Source: Clostridiaceae bacterium
GTDB taxonomy: Bacteria; Bacillota; Clostridia; Acetivibrionales; DUMC01
Assembly: GCA_012840075.1 (NCBI GenBank)
Contig: DUMC01000151.1
Coordinates: 1-64,000 of the forward strand
DNA: 64,000 nucleotides
Reading direction: 5' to 3'
The position numbers were made by a program, and so were the translations under genes. Of the stretch, positions 10,484 to 20,702 are shown one piece after another. Below the pieces are notes generated by a model. It saw only the letters and a program-made list of their open reading frames with translations. It had not been told where the DNA came from and made no database searches. Numbering within the stretch: the stretch's first letter is position 1; every line of letters begins with the position of its first letter.

Positions 10484-11620
10484 ATGGCACTGTACACTGA
10501 AATGCCTCTGCAGAATGATTATGAAAGGAGTGCATTGGAAATAAATAGATCAGTTATGAAAGATAAGTCAAAAGCGTTAACTAGGATAAGCAAATCAAAA
10601 ATATCGTTAACTAGGATAAGTAAATCAAAAACATCATTAACCAGGACAAGTAAATCAAATGAATTAAATTCGATAAGCGGCTCAAAAGCATTAACAATAT
10701 TAACTCGGGGGAAAGTAGGAAAAGAGTTTTACAAGTACATAAAATATAGGTGGTTGGTTTTACTCTTCCTTCCCGGACTAATTTATTACATTATTTTTCA
10801 TTATATTCCAATGTATGGAGTAATTATAGCTTTTAAAGATTATAAATTCTCTCAAGGTATATGGGGGAGTGAATGGGTAGGATTTGAACACTTTAAGGCT
10901 TTATTCAGCAGAGAGAGTTTCTGGGAGGTATTTAAAAATACTCTATGTATTAGTTTTTATAAGTTGGTTTTTGGCTTCCCGCCACCAATTATACTAGCGT
11001 TAATGCTAAATGAAGTTAGAAGTCTTAGGTATAAAAAAATTGTACAAACCGTTAGTTATCTTCCTCATTTTGTTTCCTGGGTTGTCCTTGCCGGATTATT
11101 TATGCAGATTCTTTCTCCTTCAACCGGAATTGTTAATCAGATAATTAAATCAATGGGTGGAGAACCTATATATTTTCTTGCCGATCCTAAATGGTTCCGA
11201 ACTACATTAGTAGTAACATCTATATGGAAAGAAGTTGGATGGGGTGCTATTATATATGTTGCATCATTATCAAATATAAACCCTGATCTATACGAGGCAG
11301 CAAGAATAGATGGTGCAAATAGGTTTAAACAGCTGATATATATAACATTACCATCACTTGCACCTGTAATCACTATCATGTTTATATTAGCAACAGGAAA
11401 GCTGATAAATGATGATTTTGATCAGATTTTTAATCTTTATTCTCCCGCAGTATACAAAGTAGGTGATGTTATCAGCACCTATACATACAGGGCAGGGTTG
11501 GTAAATATGGACTACAGTTATTCCACCGCAGTAGGACTATTTAAAAATATCATTTCCTTGATTTTAATTATCAGTACTAATTCGATTAGCCAAAAAATAA
11601 ATGACTATGGGTTGTTCTAA
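10484..11620 (+). CDS. ABC transporter permease, LplB/YtcP-like sugar family, with repeat-derived N-terminal extension
   Basis: FLPGLIYYIIFHYIPMYGVIIAFKDYKF and EAARIDGANRFKQLIYITLPSL (EAA motif). Start uncertain. Confidence 0.9.
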   Translation: MALYTEMPLQNDYERSALEINRSVMKDKSKALTRISKSKISLTRISKSKTSLTRTSKSNELNSISGSKALTILTRGKVGKEFYKYIKYRWLVLLFLPGLIYYIIFHYIPMYGVIIAFKDYKFSQGIWGSEWVGFEHFKALFSRESFWEVFKNTLCISFYKLVFGFPPPIILALMLNEVRSLRYKKIVQTVSYLPHFVSWVVLAGLFMQILSPSTGIVNQIIKSMGGEPIYFLADPKWFRTTLVVTSIWKEVGWGAIIYVASLSNINPDLYEAARIDGANRFKQLIYITLPSLAPVITIMFILATGKLINDDFDQIFNLYSPAVYKVGDVISTYTYRAGLVNMDYSYSTAVGLFKNIISLILIISTNSISQKINDYGLF

Positions 11621-11625
11621 GGCAG

Positions 11626-12696
11626 GTGAATGAAGTGAAAGAATATATTAACAGAGATCAAGAGCCAAATAATACGGATCGAACACAAAACAACGGAAAT
11701 CAGACATCAAATAACATAGATCAAATACTAAGCAACAGAAATCAAACACCAGATAACGGTGTTCAAATGTCAAATAATACAGATCAAGCATCAAATGCTA
11801 AAAACAAGATGAGGCAACCGGTAAGTACATCAATATATGGGCAGATATTTAATGTAATAAATTATGCATTGCTTTTTGCTTTATGCGTATCAACTTTGTA
11901 TCCTTTTTTGATTATACTCTCATTATCATTCACCTCGGAAAGAATTTTAACTATTGGCTATTCTGCTAGTCTAATTCCGAAAGAGGTTTCATTGGAAGCG
12001 TACAGAAAGGTGTTAAGTTCGGATTTTATTAAATCAGGATACATTATGACTATTTTAAGGACGATATTAGGAACATCTTCAAGCGTTCTGGTTACCTCGT
12101 TTACTGCTTATGCTCTATCTAAAAAGTATTTTCCTCATAGGACTTTCTGGACAATGGTTATTGTTTTCACTATGTTTTTCAGCGGAGGTATGATACCATC
12201 TTATCTACTTGTAAGAAAACTCGGCTTAATAAATAATATCCTTTCACTAATACTTCCTCCATTAGTTAATACATTTAATATGGTAATAATGAGAAATTAT
12301 TTTATGACAGTTCCTGAAAGTTTAGAAGAATCTGCAAAGATTGACGGTGCAAATGATATCTTAATACTTTTCAGAATAATTATACCTGTATCAAAATCTA
12401 TAATTGCTACAATTACACTCTGGGTTGCAGTATGGCATTGGAATGCGTGGTTTGACAGCTTAATCTATACTACAAAGCCAAGTTTACAAGTTTTACAAGT
12501 AGTTTTGAGAAGAGTTATACTTGAAGGTTCTCAAATGGTGGAATCAGTCACTGCAAGAGATGACACTTACAGGGTAAGTACAGAGAAGATAAAAGCAGCA
12601 ACCATAATGGTTACCACGTTACCCATAATATTAGTATATCCTTTTATACAAAAATACTTTATAAGAGGGATTATGATTGGTTCGCTAAAAGGATAA
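11626..12696 (+). CDS. Carbohydrate ABC transporter permease (YtcP-like) with Asn/Gln-rich N-terminal extension
   Basis: LYPFLIILSLSFTSE..., EESAKIDGANDILILFRIIIPVSKS EAA motif; directly downstream of first permease. Confidence 0.9.
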   Translation: MNEVKEYINRDQEPNNTDRTQNNGNQTSNNIDQILSNRNQTPDNGVQMSNNTDQASNAKNKMRQPVSTSIYGQIFNVINYALLFALCVSTLYPFLIILSLSFTSERILTIGYSASLIPKEVSLEAYRKVLSSDFIKSGYIMTILRTILGTSSSVLVTSFTAYALSKKYFPHRTFWTMVIVFTMFFSGGMIPSYLLVRKLGLINNILSLILPPLVNTFNMVIMRNYFMTVPESLEESAKIDGANDILILFRIIIPVSKSIIATITLWVAVWHWNAWFDSLIYTTKPSLQVLQVVLRRVILEGSQMVESVTARDDTYRVSTEKIKAATIMVTTLPIILVYPFIQKYFIRGIMIGSLKG

Positions 12697-12945
12697 ATAA
12701 TTGATTATAAAAGGAATTACAATTGGTTCGCAGAGGGATAAATAATTGGTTCGCTGGTGGAATAATAAAGGAATACATAAAATAAAACTCTACCAAAATA
12801 TACAAGTTTTATTGATACCTACAGGATTTTATGTTACCTGCAAAACTGATTTAATGTTATCGACGCAGATTGATTTAATGTTATCTACAAGATGAATTTA
12901 ATGTTATCTATAAGGTTGATTTAATATTATCAACAAGATTTAGTA
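12690..12945. repeat. Degenerate tandem repeats (ttggttcgc..ggataaataa; gatttaatgttatcNacaag)
   Basis: Three copies of attggttcgc spaced about 45 then 31 bp, and four copies of tttaatRttatc at about 26-bp spacing. Confidence 0.75.
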
Positions 12946-13169
12946 ATACCAAATTAATAATACCGAATTCAACAAGCTTTAATCCAAGTAATAAAAAGTC
13001 TCTTGCTTCTATAAGCGAGAGCTGAATTGATGTAAACTGTAACAACAATCTTGTTTGTTTGGGGATTACAAAACCCCTACTGTATCCTTGAATGAAATAG
13101 TTTTGCTAAGTAAAAAATATACATATATTACAAAATATACATAATATGATAAAATAAGGGGGTAATTTT

Positions 13170-14845
13170 ATGTCAAAAAAGTCAAGTATTAAGTTTTTAT
13201 CAATTATAATTGCATTGCTGATGTTGTTGACACTAATAGGCTGTACACAGATGACTAGTAAAGAAGGTGCAACAGATAGCACTGCAGGTACGACAGAAAA
13301 AACTACGGATAAAAAAGACGGACAGGAGAAGAATGATGCGCAAGATCCACTAGCAAAGTATAATCCTATTGAAGGTAAAAGGTATAAGATTACCTGGGTT
13401 AGCGAAGCTTCGGGACCTACTGATGAAGATGCGGAAATGGTTAAGTACTGGGAAAAAAATTTAATATTGATCTAACCGTACTATACTTCGACAGATATGA
13501 AGAACAGTTGAATCTGCTTCTTGCATCAGGAGATATTCCCGATCGTTTTTGTCCTAGAATGAATAGCATATATAAAATGGTAGAGCAGGATGTTATGGCT
13601 GAATTATCAGAAGAGCTATTGCGAAAATTTATGCCTAATAAAATTGCTGCAATGGAAGCGCTTGAACCTAAAATTATTGAATACAGCAAGATAGATGGCA
13701 AACTGTATGGTTTAAGAGCATATGAAGCTAACTATAGGTACAGAAGTACAATGGTATGGAATATGCAATGGTTAAGAAACTTAGGTTATGATAAGATACC
13801 TGAAACTTTAGATGAAGCTGAAGAGGTTTTCTATAGGTTTGCAAATGATGACCCTGACAAGGATGGTGTAAAGGATACCTATGCATTTTCCCGAGAAGGG
13901 CTGTTTGCAATTTTCGGTTCATATGGAATTTTCCCCGGAGGAAATAAGTTCATGCCATTTGATCACTGGGTTGAAAGAGACGGCAAACTGGTTAACAGTG
14001 TTACTACACCAGAAATGAAGATTGTATTAGCAAAATTAGCAAAGTGGTATAAAGATGGTCTAATTGATCCCGAATGGTTAACCGGTGAGCACAGAGGTGG
14101 TGCTAATAGTGTTTCCTACTCATTTATTGAAGGTCGGATAGGTATGACAAACATGGGAACATATTATCATTGGATGCCCGCATATGCCGAAGGCACATAC
14201 CAGGGAATGAATTATACCGAATTATATAAGATATATGGAGAAGAAACTAAAAATATATTAGGGTTTAGTGGGGCATTAAAGGTTCCCGGTTACAATAGTG
14301 CTTTACCCAGCAATAACGAAATTTCAAATGTTATGGAGAGTTTTGGTAAGCATCTGGAAAAGGAACCTGATAAGCTTGGAAAACTGCTGCAGATATGTGA
14401 GTACTTTTCTGACAAAGAAAACGTTGTAACAGTATATAAAGGAATAGAAGGCAAACATTGGAAGGTAAATGACCAAGGTATAGTGGTCAGTATTGGCAAA
14501 TATGCAGACGTTGCAGAACAAGCCAAAATAGGTGCACACTGTACATTTACACATCATATAGACCCGGATGTTTTACACACAAAAATAAATGTTGGTTACG
14601 CAGAGTTTGCCAAATCAATCGGCTGTGATAAAGACATATTAAGAAATCAGCTCAAAATGCCTTTAAAATCTGCTAGTAAATACCAAAGTGAACTTGATAG
14701 ATTGAGAGACGAGATGATTGTAGCCATCGTCACCGGTGACAAGCCTGTTGACTACTTCGACGAGTTTGTAAAGATTTATAATGAAGCCGGAGGTGATGAG
14801 CTGACAAAAGAGGCTAATGAATGGTATCAAAGTATTAAGAAATAA
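13170..14845 (+). pseudogene. Extracellular solute-binding lipoprotein of the ABC sugar transporter, split by a -1 frame change at an A7 tract (pseudogene, recoded gene or sequence error)
   Basis: 13170..13475 has a lipoprotein signal (LLTLIGC); 13508..14845 supplies the remainder. A -1 shift at 13453-13459 fuses them: ...YWEK(K/N)FNIDLTVLYFDRYEEQLNLLLASGDIPD... Confidence 0.88.
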
Positions 14846-15119
14846 GTGTTAAAATAGCAATTATGATGTAAGGGACAAAAATTGTGTATGGGGAATTGCA
14901 TATAGTGTGTATAGGAAATTGCACATAGCGGATATATAGTAATGCTATTGCGTGGTATTACTGTACGATATTATTATGTATAATATTACTATGTGATATA
15001 AGCGTTTAAGTGTTTAAAGATAACAGGTGTAATAAGATATTCTTATTATGCCTGTTATCTAAACTATTTACAAGAGAAGTTGCTGGTAAATGCGCCGGTT
15101 ATGCCTAAGATTACAGTAT

Positions 15120-15352
15120 ATGAAAATAGTGTATGAATATAGTGTAAGACCATAAAGTAAGATTTCGGTGTAAGATCATAGTGTGAGATCACAGTATGAG
15201 ATTATAGTGTAAGACCATAGTTAAAGATCATAGTGCAGTGTCATAGTAGTGTCATAGTATAGTATCATAGCTTAAGGTCATAATATATGCTCAAAGGTTT
15301 GCGTAAAGATTTGTGTAAAGGTTTACATAAAGATTTACATAAAAATTTGCAT
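15120..15352. repeat. Degenerate tandem repeats (atagtgtaagaccatagtgtgagatcac...; then ~12-bp taaagatttRcat units)
   Basis: At least eight variants of (g)atcatagtgtaag and five of tttRYRtaaag before the regulator gene. Confidence 0.8.
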
Positions 15353-15389
15353 AATGAAAAGACTTTTCATTTGCAAAGGAGATATTAAA

Positions 15390-17741
15390 ATGAGTTTTTT
15401 CAAAAGGTTCAATAGAGTATTTTATAGGTTATTTATATCGTATATTGTGTTAATAATCCTGGCAGTTGCAATAGTAGGAATAACATCGTATTTATATTTT
15501 TCCAATTCTTTTGATAACGAAATAAATCGTTTATATAGCAGGCTCATTACACAGTATTCAGATTATATTGATAACTCAATAATTCAAAGAACAGAAAAAA
15601 TTTTTGTAAACTTATTTGCTGAAAAACAAAAAGAGGAAAATATAACATTCTTGTTTGATAATTACGTGCCCGGAAATCACATAAAGATTGTAAATGTTTA
15701 TAAATGCTTGCAGGAGATTGTTTCTACGAATTGTGACATTCTTGATTCCATATATATACATTATAAGAAAAATAACCTAATAGTTTCATCCCAAGGTGTA
15801 ATTTATTTTACCAGAGGAAAATGGGAAAATACGCTGCCACATATAAAACTGGATTGGTTAGATACGTTTTACAATAACAATAAAAAGGTAATGTGGACTA
15901 TAACGAGGGATATCAGTTCAGTAAGTACTTATTTGCCTCAAGTTGAAAGAGTTACAACTCTTTTACACAGTTTTCCGTTTAACTCATTCCCTGATAATAA
16001 CAAAGGTTGTATAGCAATCAATGTCAATGAGAAAGCAATACGTAATGCTATTAAAACATTAAGTATAGAGGATACGGCCAGAATTTTAATAATTGATGGA
16101 GAAACAAATAGCATAATCTCCTGTAGCGAAGTAAGTCAGCAGTTTAAAAATTCTTTTCTTAATAACTGCATGAAAAAAATTAACGAGGACGATGCATTTT
16201 CAGGTAGTTTTATCACATCTATAGATAATGAAAGAAATTTTGTTTTTTACCGCAACTCTCAATACAATAAATGGAAATATGTTGTAATAGTACCTCTGGA
16301 TACTATGTACAAAAGTTCATATGCGGTTAAGCAAATGCTAGTCATTTATTGCGTTTTAGCTCTTATAATAGGTATTATCATATCAGGTATATTTACAACA
16401 AAGATATATAATCCTCTGGAGTCATTAATTAATATGGCGAGAAAAATTCTTAAACGTCCTGTAAACAAAAAAGAAAATGAATATGTACTAATAAATAATG
16501 TAATAGATGAACTTTCGATAAAGGTGAATGAACTTGAGAATACTTTAAATAGCAATATACATATAATTAAACGCGATATAATAGATGCACTTTTAAATAA
16601 TAAAGCTGATATATCGCAGTTAGATAAAAAAATTAAACTGGTAAATATGGATATTTTTGCAGATTACTATACAGTGATTCTTTTAAATTTAGATCGGAAT
16701 TTCATGAACAACATCTCTACTGAAAATAGCCAGTTCATTAAGTATAACATGATAGATCATATAAACAAGTTTAACGACGGGAAGGTCAAATGTTTTGCAA
16801 CAGATGTAAATGATTATCTTATAGCAATAATTGTGTGTATAATAGGAGATATGACAAATGAGGATAAAATTATTGATAAATTGGTAAATGAATGCCTAAC
16901 TTACGCTAATGTGAATTTTAAGTTACCTGTACATTCTGCAATCGGGAGCACAATTTCAAATATTTATGATGTGTATGTATCATATGAAAATGCTCTTGTT
17001 GCATTAAAATATAGCTTTTTTAAAAGAAAAGATAAGGTTCTGCGCTTTAATGAGATTTCCTTTCTGGAATATAATACTGACCAAGATACATTTGATGATG
17101 CTTTGTTTGATGAATTTAAAAGATATATTAACACTAATAATTGCCGGCAAGCCATATGTATAGTTGATAAAATAGTAAATGAACTAAAAAATAAAAATTT
17201 TTCCTATGACTTTGCCAAGCAGAAATTGACCGAATTAGTTTCTTTATATTATGTATTAATCAAATCCGTTGACAAAGATATCATAAAGGAAATGGGAAAA
17301 GATATGTTTTCGCAATTTATAAATTTATCGGATATAGATGAATTTCAGGTATGGTTTGTTAATATAATAAGGCAAATATCAAATATAGTTTCCGAAAAGG
17401 AAAGCAGAAGCAGAACAAGTGAGGTCATAAAATCGGCTATAAATTATATTATAGATAATATAAATAGTGACATAACACTAAACGACATAGCTGAACATGT
17501 ATCATTAAGTCCGAATTATCTAAGCAAAATATTTAAAGATGAAACAGGTAAAAATATTCAGGATTTTATTACACAAGAAAGAATGGAAAGAGCAAAAAAA
17601 CTATTGCTTAGCACGAATATGAAAATAGAAGAGATATCCTTTGAAGTTGGTTATAATAACACCGCTTATTTTATAAGAAGATTCAAAGAAATGTACGGTA
17701 AAACACCAAAGAAGTTTAGGGAGCTTAACATTACAAATTAG
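15390..17741 (+). CDS. Membrane-bound AraC family transcriptional regulator (YesS/YtdP-like sensor-regulator)
   Basis: N-terminal TM, extracytoplasmic region, second TM, C-terminal AraC HTH (ITLNDIAEHVSLSPNYLSKIFKDETGKNIQDFIT...IEEISFEVGYNNTAYFIRRFKEMYGKTPKKFR); aaaggagat RBS before ATG 15390. Confidence 0.92.
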   Translation: MSFFKRFNRVFYRLFISYIVLIILAVAIVGITSYLYFSNSFDNEINRLYSRLITQYSDYIDNSIIQRTEKIFVNLFAEKQKEENITFLFDNYVPGNHIKIVNVYKCLQEIVSTNCDILDSIYIHYKKNNLIVSSQGVIYFTRGKWENTLPHIKLDWLDTFYNNNKKVMWTITRDISSVSTYLPQVERVTTLLHSFPFNSFPDNNKGCIAINVNEKAIRNAIKTLSIEDTARILIIDGETNSIISCSEVSQQFKNSFLNNCMKKINEDDAFSGSFITSIDNERNFVFYRNSQYNKWKYVVIVPLDTMYKSSYAVKQMLVIYCVLALIIGIIISGIFTTKIYNPLESLINMARKILKRPVNKKENEYVLINNVIDELSIKVNELENTLNSNIHIIKRDIIDALLNNKADISQLDKKIKLVNMDIFADYYTVILLNLDRNFMNNISTENSQFIKYNMIDHINKFNDGKVKCFATDVNDYLIAIIVCIIGDMTNEDKIIDKLVNECLTYANVNFKLPVHSAIGSTISNIYDVYVSYENALVALKYSFFKRKDKVLRFNEISFLEYNTDQDTFDDALFDEFKRYINTNNCRQAICIVDKIVNELKNKNFSYDFAKQKLTELVSLYYVLIKSVDKDIIKEMGKDMFSQFINLSDIDEFQVWFVNIIRQISNIVSEKESRSRTSEVIKSAINYIIDNINSDITLNDIAEHVSLSPNYLSKIFKDETGKNIQDFITQERMERAKKLLLSTNMKIEEISFEVGYNNTAYFIRRFKEMYGKTPKKFRELNITN

Positions 17742-17798
17742 GTTATTGCCAATTTTATAAAGTTTTATGTATGGCTTGAATAAAATTGGCAATAACTT
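17742..17798 (+). terminator. Rho-independent terminator-like hairpin
   Basis: gttattgccaattttat...ataaaattggcaataac followed by tttt. Confidence 0.8.
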
Positions 17799-18119
17799 TT
17801 GACACTGGACTATTAATACCTTTTTCTCAAAATGCATTTTATGAGATCCAACCAGCCTGGCAAAAAAGACCTTCTTCGCTAAATGCCTTTTCAGTAAAAA
17901 GTTAAAGCCTTTAAATGCATATTTATTGCTTAATGATAACTTTCTATTCGTCCAAGATATAGAAGTAGAATTAGTAGCTGACTTAGCACCCAAGCGGGAT
18001 GACTATTGTCTAAAATTGTAAAATACTATTTGACATATATGCATTTTGAAAAATTATGTTAAAATATTAGGTATAATATCATGTAATGACATACAGTAAC
18101 ATGTTAGCAACATGTTGAT

Positions 18120-18205
18120 GCATGTTGATATAAATAACATAAATAGCATAAATAACATAAATAACATAAATAACATAAACAACGTAAATAACATAAAATG
18201 AAATT
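18120..18205. repeat. ~10-bp tandem repeat (ataaataacat)n
   Basis: Consecutive units ataaataacataaatagcataaataacataaataacataaataacataaacaacgtaaataac. Confidence 0.85.
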
Positions 18206-18280
18206 TTTAGACCTTGAATTGAGGTTTCGTAAATGTTTTAAACTTGGCTTATAAGTAATATGAAAGGGATGATAATTTAT

Positions 18281-19138
18281 ATGAAAGAGATACTTGTAAA
18301 ATCGTCAATTGACGGAAGTATGCAGCCATCTTTATTCCACAAGGCAACTGGCAACGGGAAGAGGCCTTTGTTAGTAGGACTCCACACCTGGAGTGCTGAT
18401 AGGTTTAACCAGCAAAAGAATATGCTTCCTCTTGCCGAAGAACTGGGATGGAATTTACTTCTTCCGGAATTTAGAGGACCTAATTTGTGCAGTAATCCTA
18501 TTGGAAAGGAAGCTTGCGGATCCGTATTGGCAAAACAAGATATAGTAGATGCCGTGGAATATGTTTTAGCTAATCATGAAATCGATGATAAAAATATATA
18601 TTTACTTGGTGGAAGCGGAGGAGGGCATATGGCCCTTTTAATGGCAGCATATAAACCGATGTTGTGGAAGGCAGTTGCAGCCTTTTGCCCTATTACTGAA
18701 CTTTCAAAGTGGTACTACGAAAACCCCCACTATACTCCGCATATCCATTATTGCTGCGGGGGTGAACCCGAAGGCGAACATATGGATGAGTATGTGAAAC
18801 GCTCACCTATAAGCTACATAGACCAGATTGCAAAAAGCAATACTAAAATATTCCACGGAAGGTATGATAAATCCGTACCGTTTACTCACAGCTTGAATCT
18901 TTATTATGAGTTAAGCAATAAATATCCTCAAGCAAGAGTCTTTCTGGACATATTTGACGGAGGCCATGAATTAAGGCTGGATGAGGCGAAAAGATGGTTT
19001 CTGTCCCAAAGCGATTTATCAAGTGATATGCTTACCACCGGTCAAGATAGTAATAGGGCCGGCAATAGAGGCAACGCGGATAGCAACAACAATAATGGAA
19101 ATTTTTCAGGCAGCCGTAATTATGAACTGACGAAATGA
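18281..19138 (+). CDS. Alpha/beta hydrolase, prolyl oligopeptidase-like, with low-complexity C-terminal tail
   Basis: LVGLHTW, GGSGGGHMAL nucleophile elbow, DGGHELR; tail DSNRAGNRGNADSNNNNGNFSGSRN. Start could be 18260. Confidence 0.82.
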   Translation: MKEILVKSSIDGSMQPSLFHKATGNGKRPLLVGLHTWSADRFNQQKNMLPLAEELGWNLLLPEFRGPNLCSNPIGKEACGSVLAKQDIVDAVEYVLANHEIDDKNIYLLGGSGGGHMALLMAAYKPMLWKAVAAFCPITELSKWYYENPHYTPHIHYCCGGEPEGEHMDEYVKRSPISYIDQIAKSNTKIFHGRYDKSVPFTHSLNLYYELSNKYPQARVFLDIFDGGHELRLDEAKRWFLSQSDLSSDMLTTGQDSNRAGNRGNADSNNNNGNFSGSRNYELTK

Positions 19139-19152
19139 TTTTAAGAGTAAAA

Positions 19153-19293
19153 TTATGCTGCTTCAGAATTAGTATCCTTTCTGAATCTGAATGGCATCTT
19201 TCGTGATTAAATGGTAAACTATCGAAAAAAGTGGCAACCTACCGAAAATGATAATCTGTAGGAGGTGGCTGTATATATCTGAAGCAGCATAAA
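19153..19293. repeat. 141-bp element bounded by 15-bp perfect inverted repeats (ttatgctgcttcaga)
   Basis: ttatgctgcttcaga at 19153-19167 and tctgaagcagcataa at 19279-19293; internal ggYaaMctaYcgaaaa repeats. Confidence 0.75.
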
Positions 19294-19500
19294 TCAATTA
19301 ACCATAAATCAAATAAGCATAAATCAATTAAACAAAAATCAAAATTAAGAGCATGAATCGATTAAATATAAATCAATTAAATAAATTAATTGTGCGCAAA
19401 CAATTAAAGGAATACTTAAATAAAATTAAGAACTAAATAAAAAAAATACATGCTAAATAAAAATACATGCTAAATAAAAAACACACTTAATAAAGATGTA
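19290..19500. repeat. Degenerate A/T tandem repeats (cataaatcaattaa; acatgctaaataaaaa)
   Basis: Multiple adjacent variants of ataaatcaattaa and tacatgctaaataaaaa. Confidence 0.7.
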
Positions 19501-19754
19501 CCTTGGATTATTATACCATTTTTAAACGGAAATCATAAAGACAATTCGTAAAAGAAAGTATAAAGACTACATAAGAATTTATTATGTATTACATATTTTA
19601 CAAATTTATGTTAATTTGTACATAATAATGGTATTATATTATAAATTTAAATAAATTAATTTATAAATTTATATAAATTAATAATTCATTCTATGCAACT
19701 CATTTTATAACTTAGCAGAAAATTATAACTTAGCAGAAAAATGGGGGTTTCAAA

Positions 19755-20171
19755 GTGTGGAAGGAAAAATATAAAATCGGAGTGGAATTAATTGATTCTC
19801 AGCATAAAGAGCTATTTAACCGGGTATATGACTTTCTCAGCACAATGCAAAGTAAAGGGGACTGGGATGAAAAGCTGGAGAAGGTAAAGGAAACAATGAA
19901 CTTTATGCAGGAGTATGTAGTAGTTCACTTTAACGATGAAGAAGCATATCAGGATGAAATCGGTTATCCGGAAAGGGAAGAGCACAAGAAGGTTCACGCA
20001 GATTTTAGATCAACAATTAATAATTATGTGGAAATTTTCAATAAACAAGGATTTAGTGAGGAACTTGTTCAACAATTTGGAGCTAAGCTTATGACATGGC
20101 TGATAATGCATGTTTGTAAGGCCGATAAGAAAATCGGGGAATATGCGCAGAGCAAGGGGGAAAATAACTAA
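19755..20171 (+). CDS. Bacteriohemerythrin
   Basis: DSQHKELFNRVYDFL, HFNDEE, HKKVHADF, HVCKADKKIGEY match the hemerythrin di-iron His/Glu/Asp pattern. Confidence 0.93.
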   Translation: MWKEKYKIGVELIDSQHKELFNRVYDFLSTMQSKGDWDEKLEKVKETMNFMQEYVVVHFNDEEAYQDEIGYPEREEHKKVHADFRSTINNYVEIFNKQGFSEELVQQFGAKLMTWLIMHVCKADKKIGEYAQSKGENN

Positions 20172-20632
20172 TGAAGGCAGAATATGTTAACCCGTTTTAT
20201 ATAGCTGCCTGCGATGTTTTCGAGCTTATGCTTAGTTTACATCCTAAGAGGAGTTCATTAAAAGCGGTAGAAGAGCTGATAAATACTAAAGAAGCAAGTG
20301 TAGTACTTGGAGTTACGGGAGACCTAAAAGGAATAGTAATATTTAGTTTCCCCAAGGAAATGGCCCTGGAAATGGTCAAAATAATGTCGGGTATAGAAAT
20401 GGAAGAAATTGATGGTTTTGTATCTTCTGCCCTTGGTGAGATTGGTAATATTATTTCAGGAAATGCTCTTACCCTTTTAAGTAAAAACAATTATAAGTGT
20501 GATATTACACCTCCTCAGATACTTGTGGGAAAGTATAAAACTTTTTCAGCACCCAACGAGAAATCCTTGCTTTTGAGTTTGAGTACCGAGATTGGGGAGT
20601 TTGATATAAGCATGCTATTAAAAGAAAAGTGA
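20171..20632 (+). CDS. CheX-like chemotaxis protein (CheC/CheX family)
   Basis: SALGEIGNIISGNALTLLS is the E-x2-N CheX/CheC motif; start codon overlaps the hemerythrin stop (taATGa). Confidence 0.88.
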   Translation: MKAEYVNPFYIAACDVFELMLSLHPKRSSLKAVEELINTKEASVVLGVTGDLKGIVIFSFPKEMALEMVKIMSGIEMEEIDGFVSSALGEIGNIISGNALTLLSKNNYKCDITPPQILVGKYKTFSAPNEKSLLLSLSTEIGEFDISMLLKEK

Positions 20633-20675
20633 ATAAAAAAATAAAAGTGAATAAACCTCAAAAAAATTTGTAAAA

Positions 20676-20702
20676 ACTTTGACCTAGGTCAAAGTTTTTT
20701 AT
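20676..20702 (+). terminator. Palindromic terminator
   Basis: aaactttgacctaggtcaaagtttttta, perfect palindrome plus T tract. Confidence 0.85.
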
